DNA of 64,000 nt, taken from contig JAJEKV010000010.1 in NCBI GenBank assembly GCA_021234155.1, forward strand, positions 9,332,260 to 9,396,259, in the 5' to 3' direction. Both the position numbers and the translations under genes were made by a program. Every line of letters starts with the position of its first letter. Position 1 is the first letter of the stretch. The DNA comes from Isoetes taiwanensis (lineage: Eukaryota; Streptophyta; Lycopodiopsida; Isoetales; Isoetaceae). The notes beneath the pieces are model-generated. The model made no database searches. It worked only from the letters and a program-made list of their open reading frames with translations, and was not told the DNA's origin. Positions 21,545 through 34,339 of this stretch are shown in pieces.

Positions 21545-24500
21545 ACGGTGAGCCCTTAGGCGAAATGGCCCGCTCTGGCCTTTACCCTATTACAAAACCC
21601 CAACTTCCCTATTCACATCACTCGAGTCGGATATTAGTTTAGTGAAATTGAAGAGCTCCTAAATGTAGGCATATACGTCCTTGTGGCAAGTTGTCTACGT
21701 TTGTGGGACACGTTTATCCCATACCATGAGCAACATCAACTATTGTGTCGATCTTTGACTCACTTGCATGGATCTTGGGTGCTAAGGACCATCCATGAGC
21801 CAAGCAATCATTACCAAACCACTCTTAGCAAGACAAGGGTTGTGATGCATAGAAATATGCTATGACATTCATGAATGAATGGTCATGTAAACCACAGATT
21901 CAAAGCTGTGGACTCTTTGTTATGTTCTTATGTTTTAAATTTATATTCATACATAGCTAATTGCCTTTGAAGAACATCTCATTATGCCTAGCTTAGTCCT
22001 AGCTTGCCTTGTCTTTACCATGTGTAATAGCCAAAAAAATGAAATTGTGCCTTCCTTCTCTCCCGCTTTGAAAACAAAATTTCCCAAGTTCACCAAACCA
22101 TAAGCTCAAATGCCATTCAGACTGAACATTCAAATATAAATCCAATAATGAGACATGTCATTCATGAACTTGACAATTAAAATCAAGTTATTGGTCAACT
22201 TGCTAAGCAACACATATATTCATGGGAGTTTTTGGGTTGCATGCAAGGGGGGTTCACATAGTTATAGCCGTACAATTCATGTGAGTGACCCAAAAGGGTT
22301 TATTTTGGACTTGAACCATACATATACTCTTACCGAGGGGGCTTTTTTTAGGCGACTCTGGTTCAATATGTGGCTGAAATGGGGGTTTTTGGAAGATTTC
22401 TAAGGCATATACAAGGGGGTTTTCGGCCCCTTGACGCACATGTGGTACCCCTATATGATAGGTGCACCGCGGTTTTGCTAAGATTACGACGTGAATGACT
22501 TTTGGATGATGAAAAAATGGACAACTTTTAACATCAAACACAAAGACAAAATATGGACCCGAAAGGACATTATAGAAAACCTTGAACCCTTATATTACAA
22601 AGTGGAAGCCACTACATAAATTGCAAAAATTACTCAATGTGTGGATGGCTTCGGATGTGGATCATTTTGCTTGGAAGGTTGGTTCTCCATTTGAATGTAA
22701 GTATCATCTGTTGCCTTAGGCTTTTCACCCATTTCAACACCCTTTGGCTTTGCATTTCTATAGAAAGCATAAAGGGATAGTTGTAGAACGCCAGCTAAAG
22801 CTCCAAGTCCATTTGGTATCTACATGATCAAAGGAAACACTTTAGAACAATCAACTTAGGAGGAGTCATGTAGGTGAGGATTACTTACTGCAATAAATAT
22901 ATCACGAGTGACAATGGCATAAAATGTCCAAATCAAGCTGTTGATGAAGACAAAAAGGGACAGGAGAAATGGCATGTATTCGACACTTCTAGTTTGAATG
23001 ACACGTCTCTGGAGCACATCATAGAACAAAAGAAACGTCAATAAAGTGAGAGGCATATAAAACAAACTTTTGAAAAGTTTGGTGGTGACCATTTGTGGGT
23101 GGTAGTCATGTTTTAGTATAGCGGGGTCCTAGGGTGGCATTAGAGCTCATGCAATCTAATGAGGATGAGAAGTTAGACTCAATCTCTGTAAAATATGACA
23201 TATGTGGTGCACTAGAGACAAATGGTAGCACATGAGTAACAGTTTTTTATAGAAAAGAAAGATGCTCACCATAACGCCGAGGGGAGATACATACATTGCC
23301 ACTGCAACAATGACACATAGAGATCCTACAATAGTGGTTCTACCAGAATGCCCATGTACAAGTGAGAGGGTGGCGAAGCTACTGAGCGCAAACGACGTCA
23401 CTACAGCAGCCAAGATCTTCAACACCTTCATCTTGAAAATGCAAATGGAAGTATATAGGTAATATAAAAGAGTTAGAATTTCAAGAGAGAAAAAATTCTT
23501 CCATTTCTAAGAATGAAATGCCACTATTTTTTTTTAATAGATATAAAATAGAATATCTTTTTTAAAAAAAAAATGATTATTACAAAAAAATAAATACCCT
23601 GTTGTGACGAGGTGCATAGATGACATAGATGATTAAATAGGAAGACTCTATAGCACAGCCTGCAGCATTGATGGTGATAATGAGTAAACTGTTTGGCTTC
23701 ACAAATGGCATCCCATAGAACACCCATAGCATGCAGTTGAATAGAGTGCACACATATGGTAGCCCTGAGAATTCTTCTGTCGATCTCTTCTTTATAATTC
23801 TCCAAAATATGCTCCTGCAATTTAATTCAATTTATTTGAGATATAACGGATGTCCCTCCTCTAAATCTAGCGCATCCGATAAATCTGATTGCGTAACTTC
23901 CAAATGTGTCAGAAGAAGTTGCTAAATTTATGGAGAGTTCAAAACTTACACAGGTGCAGCGAATAGCAAAATTGCAGTTGCATTGCCTGAATTTCAGATC
24001 AGTGGTAGAAGGGAGTCAGATTTTGATGAAGAATTTGAATTTTTGAAAGAAAAAGGCACAAAATGTTTACATTTTCAAACTTATCACCCAGAATTTGCAG
24101 GACAACGAGCAGAAAAAAAAACAACTAAGTAGGAAACCCATACCCATCGAGACGGAAATACAGAAACAATCAAGATCCAACGTGAAAACCATCAAAAAGA
24201 TGATTGAAAACCGTAAATTATGAAGAAGGCTAAGCTACTGAGACAATTAAGATGAAACCAAAAACTCATCAAGAATGTGAACTAATGAAAGTAAGCCCAA
24301 TAAAAAATGACGATGAATTCAAGAAACCCATCAAGAATCAACCAAGACCGATCAAGAATATTATGAAGAGTTACAGGCGAAAGAGCAGAAACGATGAAGA
24401 TCAAATCAGAAAGCCTACAAAGAACACAAATCCAATAAACCCATCAAAATAAAAATTGAAGAAACCGATTTCAAAATTTAAAAAAGAAAAATAAGTTACG

Positions 24501-24560
24501 AAGAGCAGGAGCCAGGTACCAAGAATGCCGAGGATGATCTTCAAGCTAACAGCCATGGCA
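21545..24560. repeat. segmental duplication carrying a SWEET gene, copy 1
   Basis: Nearly collinear with 59582-62432, about 38 kb away in the same orientation. The match starts at GGTGAGCCCTTAGGCG (GGCGAGCCCTCAGGCG in copy 2) and stops just beyond the SWEET start codon. The segment 22242-22476 of copy 1 is replaced by an unrelated stretch at about 60281-60403 in copy 2. The upstream introns carry small indels. Confidence 0.9.
22634..24556 (-). CDS. SWEET: SWEET sugar transporter (clade I, SWEET1-like), copy 1, six exons
   Basis: Plasma- or organelle-membrane uniporter of hexoses or sucrose, with two MtN3/saliva triple-helix bundles. Exons on the minus strand: 24556-24520, 23986-23950, 23814-23598, 23431-23270, 23008-22889 and 22819-22634 (37, 37, 217, 162, 120 and 186 nt), all with GT donors and AG acceptors; the total is 253 codons with stop. 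These exon sizes are the classical SWEET pattern. Landmarks: MAVSLKIILGILG, GNATAILLFAAPV, ESSYLIIYVIYAP, AVAMYVSPLGVM, RSVEYMPFLLSLFVFINSLI and IPNGLGALAGVLQLSLYAFY. No stop or frameshift is present, so the gene should be functional. The C-terminal tail is short and polar. Its promoter is unrelated to that of copy 2. Clade I placement rests on overall wording and is only fairly sure. Confidence 0.95.
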
Positions 24561-26039
24561 ATCAGGGTGCATCCCCATTACCGTAGAACCCAGTTCTGGG
24601 AGCTTTGCCATGTAAGCAAAGCAAAGGCGGTGGGCTCGGATGAATTCTAAATTCTAAATATAAGGCCTTCTTACAAAATGGAAAGTGGGTCGCCCAAATG
24701 ATTTTGGTGATGCCACGTGGCATTCGCAAATGTCACAGAATGGAAATAGGGCGGACGATTCTGCTCAGCCGGTAGCTAACAGGTAACTCAGCCGGTCTTC
24801 GAGTTTGCTTCGACTCCAAGGTTCTTCATCTCCAAGGTTCTTCAAGGTTTCTGCTCCTCCATCTGCAAGGCCCAACTCCTTTATCAGCTACATACAGATC
24901 TTCATACAGATCTTCATAGACTGATCTTCATTGGCAAATCCGGCGATAGTTTTGATGGCTCCCACTTCTCCATTTTGTAGGGGAAGGGAAGCAGGGGCTC
25001 CCCTTACGAAAAATTGGCAGACCCGCTTCCGGTCGCGGGACCCCTGCCAATTTTTCAGAAGGGGAGCCCCTGCTTCCCTTCCCCTATACATTATATAAAA
25101 AAAATAACTAGACTATCAGGGTCGTGATTACATCCAGCTATAGCAATTATGCAAGAGAATAGCAATTACACACTGGCTGAGAAATGTGCAGCCTATTGGA
25201 GAAACTAAGAAGGCAAGTTTAATGATTATGGTATAGGCGCGACTGCAAATCAAAATATGAAAAGCGAAGGCATGCGGGTACATTCTAAGAAGGACAAGAA
25301 GCATGAACAAGGTAACTACTTTCCACAGTATAAACCTTCCCCTTTAAAATAAGCACAAATAGACTAAACAAGAGAGAAAACACAAGTTACTCTTACTAGC
25401 TACTCATACCAGCTACAACAAGATGCAGTGCTGGAGTGAACCGTCAGTCCAAGCTCCAAATTGATATTACATAGACTCAAAGTTTATCACACATCAAATC
25501 CCTGGTCCTTCAGCATGGATACAATTAATCAACGGGCTTGTGGCAAGGATCGTTGCATCTACTGGAGCCAAAAGCTACATATGCCATGCGATAGGGTTCT
25601 TGCTGGGCTGTGGGATGTTGGCTAGGTGATAATTCGTGCAATAATGCAAGAAGTTATTTGATCTTGTTGTAGGTGACATTGCACATCTATCAATTGAAGA
25701 CCAAGTTCCTGCTTGTGGGTTGCACATTAATGGTTACTCACTGGTCATTGATGAATCCAATACATTGGTGAAAGTGAACCTAAACATGTTGATGAAAAGT
25801 ATTATACAATGAACCAGATGATGGATGATAAAGTACTTGACAAGAAGATATTACTCTAGTGATCCGATGTAGTTCAAACTAGGCCTGTACCCTAAACAAG
25901 CTTAGCCTAGCCTAGCTACATGCTGTAAATTTTGGATCCAAGCCTTTAATGGGTATGATACAACAAGTTTGATCTCAATATGTTGAAAATCTGGAGCTAA
26001 ATATTCTTAAACTACATCATAATTTGGTTGCAATCAAGG
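24557..26039. other. upstream region of SWEET copy 1, no gene recognised
   Basis: Contains the 42-base inverted repeat at 24976-25088 and a short direct repeat of CATACAGATCTT at 24892-24915. Beyond about 25100 nothing recognisable until the LINE. Confidence 0.5.
24976..25088. repeat. hairpin with 42-base arms
   Basis: Left arm 24979-25020 begins AGGGGAAGGGAAGCAGGGGC; right arm 25044-25085 is its reverse complement with only 2 mismatches of 42. The loop of 23 bases itself has a CCCG/CGGG stem. It sits about 420 bases upstream of SWEET copy 1. Confidence 0.9.
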
Positions 26040-29000
26040 CCAGAGCCAGAAGCCCAACTGGAAGCCAGGAAAATGGAATGGGAAAAAGTGAAAGCAGCAA
26101 GAGCAGAGGGTTTCATGGCATATCTAGATAGAAATGGAAAGGCAGTTTTGACAAAAAGAAAGAAGGACTAGGAATTCAGGGCCTGAAAGGTCATGTTTTG
26201 GAATATACATGGACTTACACAAGCAAAGACAAATGCAATTACAGATTTGATTGAGCATTTTGATGTGATACTGTTCTGTGAAACTTGGGAACATCAAGCT
26301 AGATCTTTACCAGATATTGCTAATTTCATTTTGTTAGGCTCAGCATGGAATTTAAAAACACCTGGGGTAGGCAGAGGTAACGGAGGATATTGGCAGTCTA
26401 CATAAGGCCAGAACTGCAAACTTCAATCTCAAATGTGAGAGTACAGGAACGTAATCAACACGTGGATAAGGGTGAATATGCCTGATAAGGTGGTTCACAT
26501 AGCTTTATGCTATTATGCACCACTAAATATGAGTCTATACCAGCAGTAGGATCTAGACAAGAGAATTCTACAAAGATATTATAGAATTCACTGAATTGGG
26601 AGAAGTACTAATTGTTGGAGATTTTAATGCGCGGACCAAAGGGACTCAGTCTGTCATATTTGAGCAACCTGGAGATGTTTGCTTATAATATGTAGATCCA
26701 GACAATCTCAGAACTTCTAATGATGCGGTTAAGAATCTAATGGGGGATTATTTGCTTGAACTGGGTACAATATGTGGTCTATTAATCATGAATGGGATCA
26801 GCAGGTTCCCAAACTCGAGAGGCTCTACTTGTTTTACTCCGTTGGGGGAAAGTACAATAGATTATGCAATGTCCCTCAAAGCTCTCACCTGGTCACAGAT
26901 TTTGAAGTAAGCAACAAGCTGCCAGAATCGGACCATGCATATTTGAAAGTAGTCTTAGAAGGGACTACCACTAAACAGCAAACCGACAGGGCTTTCCAAC
27001 CCAAACTAAAGCTGGATTACACAAAACAAGCAGCTTTCAAATAAGCCGTGTCAGATGGGCTCGCTTAGGCCAAATGGTCGGAGATCCTGGAGGCGGATGC
27101 TACCTTGCTGACCGAAGTCTCGATTCATGCTGCAGGCGCAACTTTTGGATACACAAAGCAAAGAAAACCAGGGCACCATTGTAATAGCTGGTGGGATCAT
27201 GATTGCCGGAGAGCCCGGGCAACACTGCCTAAAGGGAGCAGAATTAAATCAAAGTGGTATAAGGATCTGATCAGAAGTAAGAAGCGCGCATTTTTTAAGC
27301 AGAAACAACAGTCATTAGGCCAGTGTTTTATGAAATATCCAAAAACATTCTGGTCCAAACTTCTTTCCACAAACGTACAGGGAACGGTGACAATAAGCGG
27401 CATGTTAAAGATGGTGCAAACACTCTTATCATTAGGAAGGAGCAGGATCAATGAGAAAACTCAACACCAATGAACTCATGTTCAATGAAACTGATGTCAA
27501 GGAAGCTCTTTCACACATGAAAAATGGCAAGGCCTCGGATCTGCAAGGAATGTGCATTGAACTGTTCAAGTAGGGAGGAGATAATCTGATCACACTGATT
27601 ACACACCAATTAAATGAAGCTATCATTAATGGCCTACCACAAGCCTGGCGGGAGAACAAGATCATTCTGATCCACAAATCTGGCAGCACGCTAGATGCCA
27701 AGAATTATCAGACAATTTTGGTGGGCAGCATGTTTTCCAAGCTGCTAGGTAGTCTGCTAGAGTACAAATTGAGCTGTGAAAATGGCAAAAGAGCCATATC
27801 TCAAGCAGGCTTCCGGCTAAATCATAGTCTGGATCATGCATTAACTCTCTGGGTTATGTCAGAAAGAGCTAAAGCACCCAAGAAAGTTTTATGTATGGCT
27901 TTCACTGATTTCTCTAAAGCTTTCAATACCGTGCCCAGGGATGGCCTTCATAAGAGGATGGAAAGGCTAGGTGTGCCAGACTCCTTGCGGAGCTCAGTGG
28001 CTTGCTTGTATGAGGAAGTGATTATCAAGTTGGGAACTGGAGAATCAGGCCTGGTACATAGCACCATAGATGTACGACAAGGCTGCCCCTTGTCACCTAC
28101 TTTATTCGGTCTGTATGTTGATGAACTCGAAGAATGGCTTCAGAGCAGAGGAGTGGATGGAACCCAACTAGGAAATTTTGTGGTCCAACTCTTACTGTAT
28201 GCAGATGACGTGATTCTTCTAGTGGACAGACCTGAAGTATTGCAGCGCCACCTTGACGTGCTGGCACATTTCTGTAAGGAGAAGAAGATGCAGGTCAATA
28301 TGGGGAAATCCAAGATAATGATATGCGGGACTGTAAGTAGACCAGATTTGTTCTACAATAGTAGACTGTTACAAATACTTGGGTTTAGAGTTCTGTTCTT
28401 TATCTAATTATAGATGGAAGGAATGTATAAAGAAAAGAGTTGCTGGAGGTAAAGTGGTTCTATATGGCATGCTGAGGAAATGCCATAGACTATACCTCAC
28501 GGATTGGGGGCTGAAAAAAATGTTATTTAAGACTTTGGTACGGACTGTAATACTGTATGGAGCGCCAATCTGGGGGCCAGCCACCTCAAAAGAAAATTGG
28601 GACCAAATAGAAGTTATTCTGAAGACTTTTCTGATGGAGGAATTGGGCAACAAAGGACAAACCCCATATGCAATAATGCTGGCAGAGGCAGGACTGATTC
28701 CACTGGAAGCTGAAGCCTTAAATCTTACAATAATTTTTGTAAATAGGTTGCAAAAACAAGATGATAGTCGCCTATCCAAGGAAGCAATGAACCAATCAGT
28801 GGAATCGAACTGGTATAATGATGTTATGAAATGGGCTGAGAAATGGGGGATCACGACAAATAATTGGCCAGATACAGATGTGGGAGCGAGGGATTTGGTG
28901 CAGACGCTAGCTGTAAACAAAATATGGGCCAAATCAGGATCTCGGATGGACTATTACAGGGAAGACGTCAATGCAATGGTTGTGTACACAACCCAACCAT

Positions 29001-29397
29001 ATTTGGGATCGAAGGTACCAAGATGTACAAAACAGATTATCGCCAGATACAGAACCAATTCTCACCGTTTGGGAGTCGAGACAGGGCGCTGGGCAAAGAT
29101 TCCAAGGAAGGACCGAAAATGCCTATTCTGTTACTCAAGTGCAGTGGAAGACGAATCACATGTCTTCCTTCATTGCTCAGCATACCAGCACTTAAGAGAT
29201 ATATTCGACATCAGTTTCAGCAGTTTTCACTCATTGTTAGAGATGTCGCATAATGTGTTAGGCGCGTACATGAAAAAGATAGAATCTCATAGATTATTCT
29301 TGTTAAAAGCAAGACAGATGTTGTAACCCGTTTTGCTCCATGACCTTCAAGGTCCAAAAAGGGGCATGATTTAAATATTATTATTATTATTATTATA
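26040..29397 (+). mobile_element. LINE with endonuclease and reverse transcriptase, damaged
   Basis: Order: a basic leader (AARAEGFMAYLDRNGKAVLT, about 26095), apurinic endonuclease domain from MFWNIHGL (26193) with VGDFNARTKGTQS (about 26615) and TCFTPLGESTIDYAM (about 26830), then reverse transcriptase 27451-28407 with FTDFSKAFNTVPRDGL, VRQGCPLSPTLFGLYVDELE and the catalytic YADDVILL. A C-terminal part follows to 29326, ending with the Cys/His motif CLFCYSSAVEDESHVFLHC. An in-frame TAG lies at 27571-27573, and the frame changes several times, so it is not autonomous. The 3' end is a TTA microsatellite (29376-29397) rather than poly(A), typical of some LINE clades and unlike the element at 11.7 kb. 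Confidence 0.9.
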
Positions 29398-32300
29398 TAT
29401 GTTTCATACACAACTCAAAATGCGATTTATGGCAAAAAGCAAACCCAAAAGCCTGGGCAATCAGGCTGTTCAAGTCATAAGCAGCCACTAGTCCTCGCAT
29501 AACTCGAGAAAGTACAACAATGAAGATAGCTATTAATATCCATAGTATTGTTGGAGGTCAGAAATAATTCGAACCATCTATGTGCCAGAAAAATAATAAC
29601 TACTAAAAGGAAAAGCAAAGGGCACATAGCTTTAAATCAATGCAAGAAGAAAACGTGCGCAATAGTACCTCTCCATATCTAGATTTCCAGCCAACATATA
29701 AAATCTGAAATTGATCTTCAAGTTATCAATTTATATATTCTGTAAGCTGCAGTTATCATACATAATCAACAGACCTAATACACAACACAATCATGCTCTT
29801 TTATATGTGGGGGATTGTCATTTCTCCCTGTGTGATTCTTAACATCCACAAATAGCAGAGCTCGCTGGACATAAACATATAAAGATGTTGCAAATGTTTG
29901 GATAAGAATGGCACATGGAATGGCAGTGACATAAATATTGAAAGATGATTTAAATGCTTGGTAAGAGTGACAGATGGAATGGCAGAGAAGATACTGACAG
30001 ACAATAATACCATTGAAATCGATTGCATATGGAAAGTTGATAACACCAGCATGGTTGAAACCAGTTGCACATGGTAGGTAGGTACAGCAGCTAAAGCAAG
30101 AAATGAATAAAGCCATATGTACAAAAGGGGCACAGGGCAGGGAAGAGCAGCATAGCAGAATGTGTAACATAGAGAAACATGGGTGGACGATGGTGCTCAA
30201 GCTGCTGGGAAACGAGGACCATTGGCTTGGCCCAAAACTACTGACACTTGAACTTCTAATTATGTGCACATTGTTGCCTTCTAATTCACCACTAACTATC
30301 TATGACCAGTTCATTTTCCTTAGTTTATTTCATGTCTCCAATACAAAATCATTAGAATAATATAAACAAATTAAACAAGGTGCTGCGCACGGAGGATTGC
30401 CCTCCGTGACCCGAGAGTGAAATGGCTTAAATCACACTTCAAAGTCTAAAATTTCCAATTTGAGGAGAAATGGTACCATTGAGTTCATTTTCATGGAGAT
30501 CACTGGAAGCAAGATATGCCAATAGAACAAAGAGACAATGAATTATGAGAAGGATATTTCATGGACTTTTATTATTTCAATCAATTTACTCAGTCCATGA
30601 TCTAAATCTGCCAACTTGAGACAACCATGAAGTACTTCACCCTTCAATGTTAATAAAGGAGAAAAACCTCAGATAATTGTCCCTCAAGAACATTATAAGA
30701 AGCCTTTCTGTTTTCTTCATTTTGGCTTAATTGCCACATTTCATGCTAGTAAATGTTACATAAAATATCTAATTCAATATGGTTCAAGCAGCATACAGCT
30801 TTTTGGGGCTCAACAAGCTTGTTACATATATAGGAAATGCGCCAACAATTGAGCCTTGAGTCAATTCCCTAAGAAAAAGTAAAGTCTTTGTACTATGAGG
30901 AAGTGTACGAATCTAAATGTATATACATTGGGAAATATAAACTTCCCAAGTTCGTATAAGATTTCTAAGATTACCAACATTCCATTAGGACTACCCAACA
31001 TTCTAAGAGATTCTAAGTTTTCTAGGACTCTTTTAAGGTTCCCTAAGATACTACAAGTGTTCCTTAAGATTATATAATCCTTAAGATTATACAAAGATTC
31101 ACGTGGAATCTAGTGTGAATTAACAAGGATTACCCTGTAAAGCTAAATCTCCAGGGTGACAAATAGCAAAGTAGTACCATGAGGGAAAGAAAAAGATGAA
31201 AAGGTGGAAAGAACTTCCACTGGGGAGTGGACTAGAGCATAAAAGAGTAGCTCCTAATCAGTGGGACGAGAATTGGATCTCTTAAAACATGATACCTAAT
31301 CGACCCACTAATGCAAAAGTTGCCCCCTTCAAGGCAAAGAAAAAAGAAAAGAAAAGAAAAGACAAACAAAAAAGAAGGGTTGGGACCAATTTCCATTTTG
31401 TGACGTAGAGCGATGCCACAAGAGCACTACTCTGACATTGTTCTTTTTGGATGGTCGTGTTAACGTTGTGTTATGGCCAAGTTCCACCTGGTATATTTTG
31501 GGAGTGCCTGTATGAAAACGAAGGTCTACGAGGAAGATTAGTATGTAGGAGTCTGCTAAAAATTATTTAGGCATTGCCATATGACCCAAAAGCATGTAAA
31601 CCCAATTTTCTACAATCTACCTAAAAAATCAGCCGCTACTCTTGAAGAAGTTGGTTAAGCATTGTGAACTTCATTTTCTATCTTAGATGCCCATTGAAAA
31701 TAAAGTTGGAAAATAATAGTATTGTGCAATCTGGAAAACAACACTCTTTTTCAATAATATTATGGGAGTGGCACGAAAGAAAATTATATTGCACAACAGC
31801 TAGAGCTATATCAGCTTCATTATTTTCTGGTTGCCAGTTATCACATAATGCAAAACCGTATGAGCCTATTCACAAGAATTTAAGGCTCAAGGCTATGCTA
31901 TTGCTAGTTCATGGGAATCACTTATGCAACTCCTTCCGGGAACCAAGTAGAGAGGACGTCATCAGTAGACAATATGATACCATCTGAATTTCTGTCAAAT
32001 TTTATTATGCGGCCGGTGAGGGGGCTGTTTTAACTTGCTTTGGTGAATTTCCTCCCAATGATATGTATCCATAAAATGCCAACATGACACCACCGCGAAC
32101 ACAAAGACAAAAATCTGACAGGTTTATTGAATTTTAAAGTGGAAATGCACTACTAAAAAAGTTGTGTTCTGAAACATCTTTGCTAAACCCCAAATCTGAT
32201 CATCAGACTCAATAAAAAGTCACATAATAGGACAACAAATACACGAAAAGGGATCGACCCTATTTGGAACAAAATTACGTAATGCGCAAATTTCAAAAAT

Positions 32301-32519
32301 AGATAAGTATAGCGAAGTTGCATATTTACGCCAAAGAAGATTTTTATGAGAAAAATGCGGGGAAATAATGTTTAATGTAAATCTTACATTTGTGTATCGT
32401 GAAGTTAAGCTAATAAAGAGGACCAATGTAATAGCTTTCAAGAAGACAATGTTAACATTACTTTTATGATATTTAAGATCACATAAATAGCCCAAAGGTT
32501 TCAAGTAAAAATGTCTTAC
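29398..32519. other. no recognised gene
   Basis: Mostly AT-rich. A perfect 8-base stem CACGGAGG/CCTCCGTG at 30388-30408 and a purine-rich run at about 31337-31378 stand out. Open frames at 29.8-30.3 kb (minus) and 31.66-31.99 kb (plus) have no recognisable similarity. The last exons of the FAX gene to the right would be expected here, but I could not find them. Confidence 0.4.
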
Positions 32520-34006
32520 CTGCTTGCCCTTTAACATGAGGCAGTGATGAATGCCCCTTCTTCCAAGCTTTCAAGCTCATTATACTGTGATTAAAAAAGA
32601 AAGAAAGCCTCCAGCAACAAGTAGAGCACCTGCAAAAGTACCATGCCGTTACCTTGGGCTAACCACAACTAGCTACAAATTACTACAAGCTATAGAAGCA
32701 CGCGCCAGTTACTCCTAATATGGATTGATGTGTGTGAGTCATACACTAAAAGAGCAATGCCAACTGAAACAAAGTACAAAACCAGGGCAATAGCTTGCCA
32801 AAGAACACGAAAAGCTGAAGCCAAGATTCTTAAGGTGCTAAATTACTATATTTGTTCAGATTAAAAAATATCATGTGGGATAGTATCATGGGTTCGGATC
32901 TTGATGCAAGCGATTACCATATGGAATTCCCAGACAAAAGTCGTGAATCTTTGCTCCTTCTCTTGCTTTTATAGCATAATGAGCATTTAAGGCTGCCTTT
33001 GCAACATCTTGAATAAATGGATCGGGAGAGTTCTCTGCCAGTAAGGTCAAGTTTTCTTTCCCTCTTTCTGCTGTTTCTTGCACTACTGCCAGTAGTACCG
33101 CCTTGCCTTTTCAGCATGTTCTTTCAATTGTTCTGTTGTTTCCACTAAAACACCAATAGCGTTTTCTGAAGATTCTGCGTACATTTGCTTTGTTGAATCC
33201 TGGAGCTTTAGAACCTTATCTTTAAAATTCTCTACTACTGCATTCAAAGCTTCTTTTGATCTTTGATTCGAGACTCATCTTCGAGCTCCTTCATTGCCTC
33301 CTCTACTTTTCTATCCACAGATGCTGCCTACAAGTTTTGGAGGGAGAATGTTAATTCTAGCATTCAATTGTGAAACTACTATGTTACATGACGATAAATC
33401 ACACTACATGAAAAATGCTGTAAGATAAGTTCACCAAAAGCTTCAACAACTATGGCTCCAGATCAAATACCCCTTCCACATGCAAGAAATAAAATCCACT
33501 AATCCTATTTGTGTGAAACACACATAATCAACAACATTCTTCACTAAAAAAGAACAGGTATTTTTTACATTTGAACTCTAATGCATGTATCTTATGAGAC
33601 ATCTTATCACCCCATATCAACTTCTTTTCTGGCATTGCATAAATCTAGAGTTGCATAAATTTACTTCTATTCCAGCATTCATCAAATTCACTGCATGCAT
33701 TTGCCAACTTACAGAATCTTCTAAGGAAGCCATGAGCGAAACCCATCTGGACAGCAACCTAGAGCCAGCACTCTTTGCTCTTGGCAGTTCGGACCCCTTA
33801 CGAAAAGAGGATGAAGAAAAGGAATCGGCACATCTTTGCTTTGAAGAGCTGGCCAGGGCTCCAAAATATAACAACCGAGGAGCCCCAAGTCAACTCCACC
33901 CATAAACGACTCTCACACTTCCATGAAAACACTGACTTTTGGAATCTGCCGGAAAGCAGCATTCCATGGTAGTGGTTCCGGCCATACAGGACCCCAGAGC
34001 CGCCAT
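32520..34006 (-). pseudogene. FAX: chloroplast fatty acid export protein (FAX, TMEM14 family), damaged
   Basis: FAX proteins export fatty acids across the plastid inner envelope. Exon 1 (34006-33713) starts MAALGSCMAGTTTMECC and is serine-rich, with SSSKQRCADSFSSSSFRKGS as a likely transit peptide; it has one in-frame TGA. Exon 2 (33327-32918) encodes an amphipathic helix region (LQDSTKQMYAESSENAIGVL, NLTLLAENSPDPFIQDVAKA) and the family signature AKIHDFCLGIPYG, but needs two frame changes. Exon 3 (32629-32520) follows in phase with ALLVAGGFLSFLIT, then breaks and resumes at SLKAWKKG ... KGQA. The GSIxAIRFGxxLG membrane helix normally between these is deleted. Later exons were not found. The outer retroelement begins 334 bases upstream of the start codon. 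Confidence 0.75.
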
Positions 34007-34339
34007 AGCTGCGGCTTCATGTGCAACCTACCAGCATAATACGATACTACAAATTGACACCCAAATAATCTTCAACATCCCTAAACGATGGGATGAACAG
34101 AGGAATCGATACATTTTCCTATTCCTAACTCCTGTTCTCCAGCAAGTATTTCCGTGCATGTGTATTGTTCTTCGTGGAGGGTCGAGCTGCGCCATAGCCA
34201 CGCCTGCGAAGGAATGGGGCTGGATGACCGAGAGTTCTGAGGGGAGCAGCCGGTTTTGGCGATCACCAAAGATATGCTAGGCATATCTTAAGGCATATCT
34301 GGATATGCCCACATACCCACATAAACAAGGGTTTGCCCC

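Noticed and set aside
23524-23820. A 98-residue open frame on the minus strand in the SWEET region
   Set aside because: It overlaps SWEET exon 3 in a shifted frame; the SWEET frame has family motifs and splice sites. The same applies at 61497-61751.
29775-30269. A 164-residue frame on the minus strand
   Set aside because: Composition is that of random AT-rich sequence, with no motif and no exon signals connecting it to the FAX gene.
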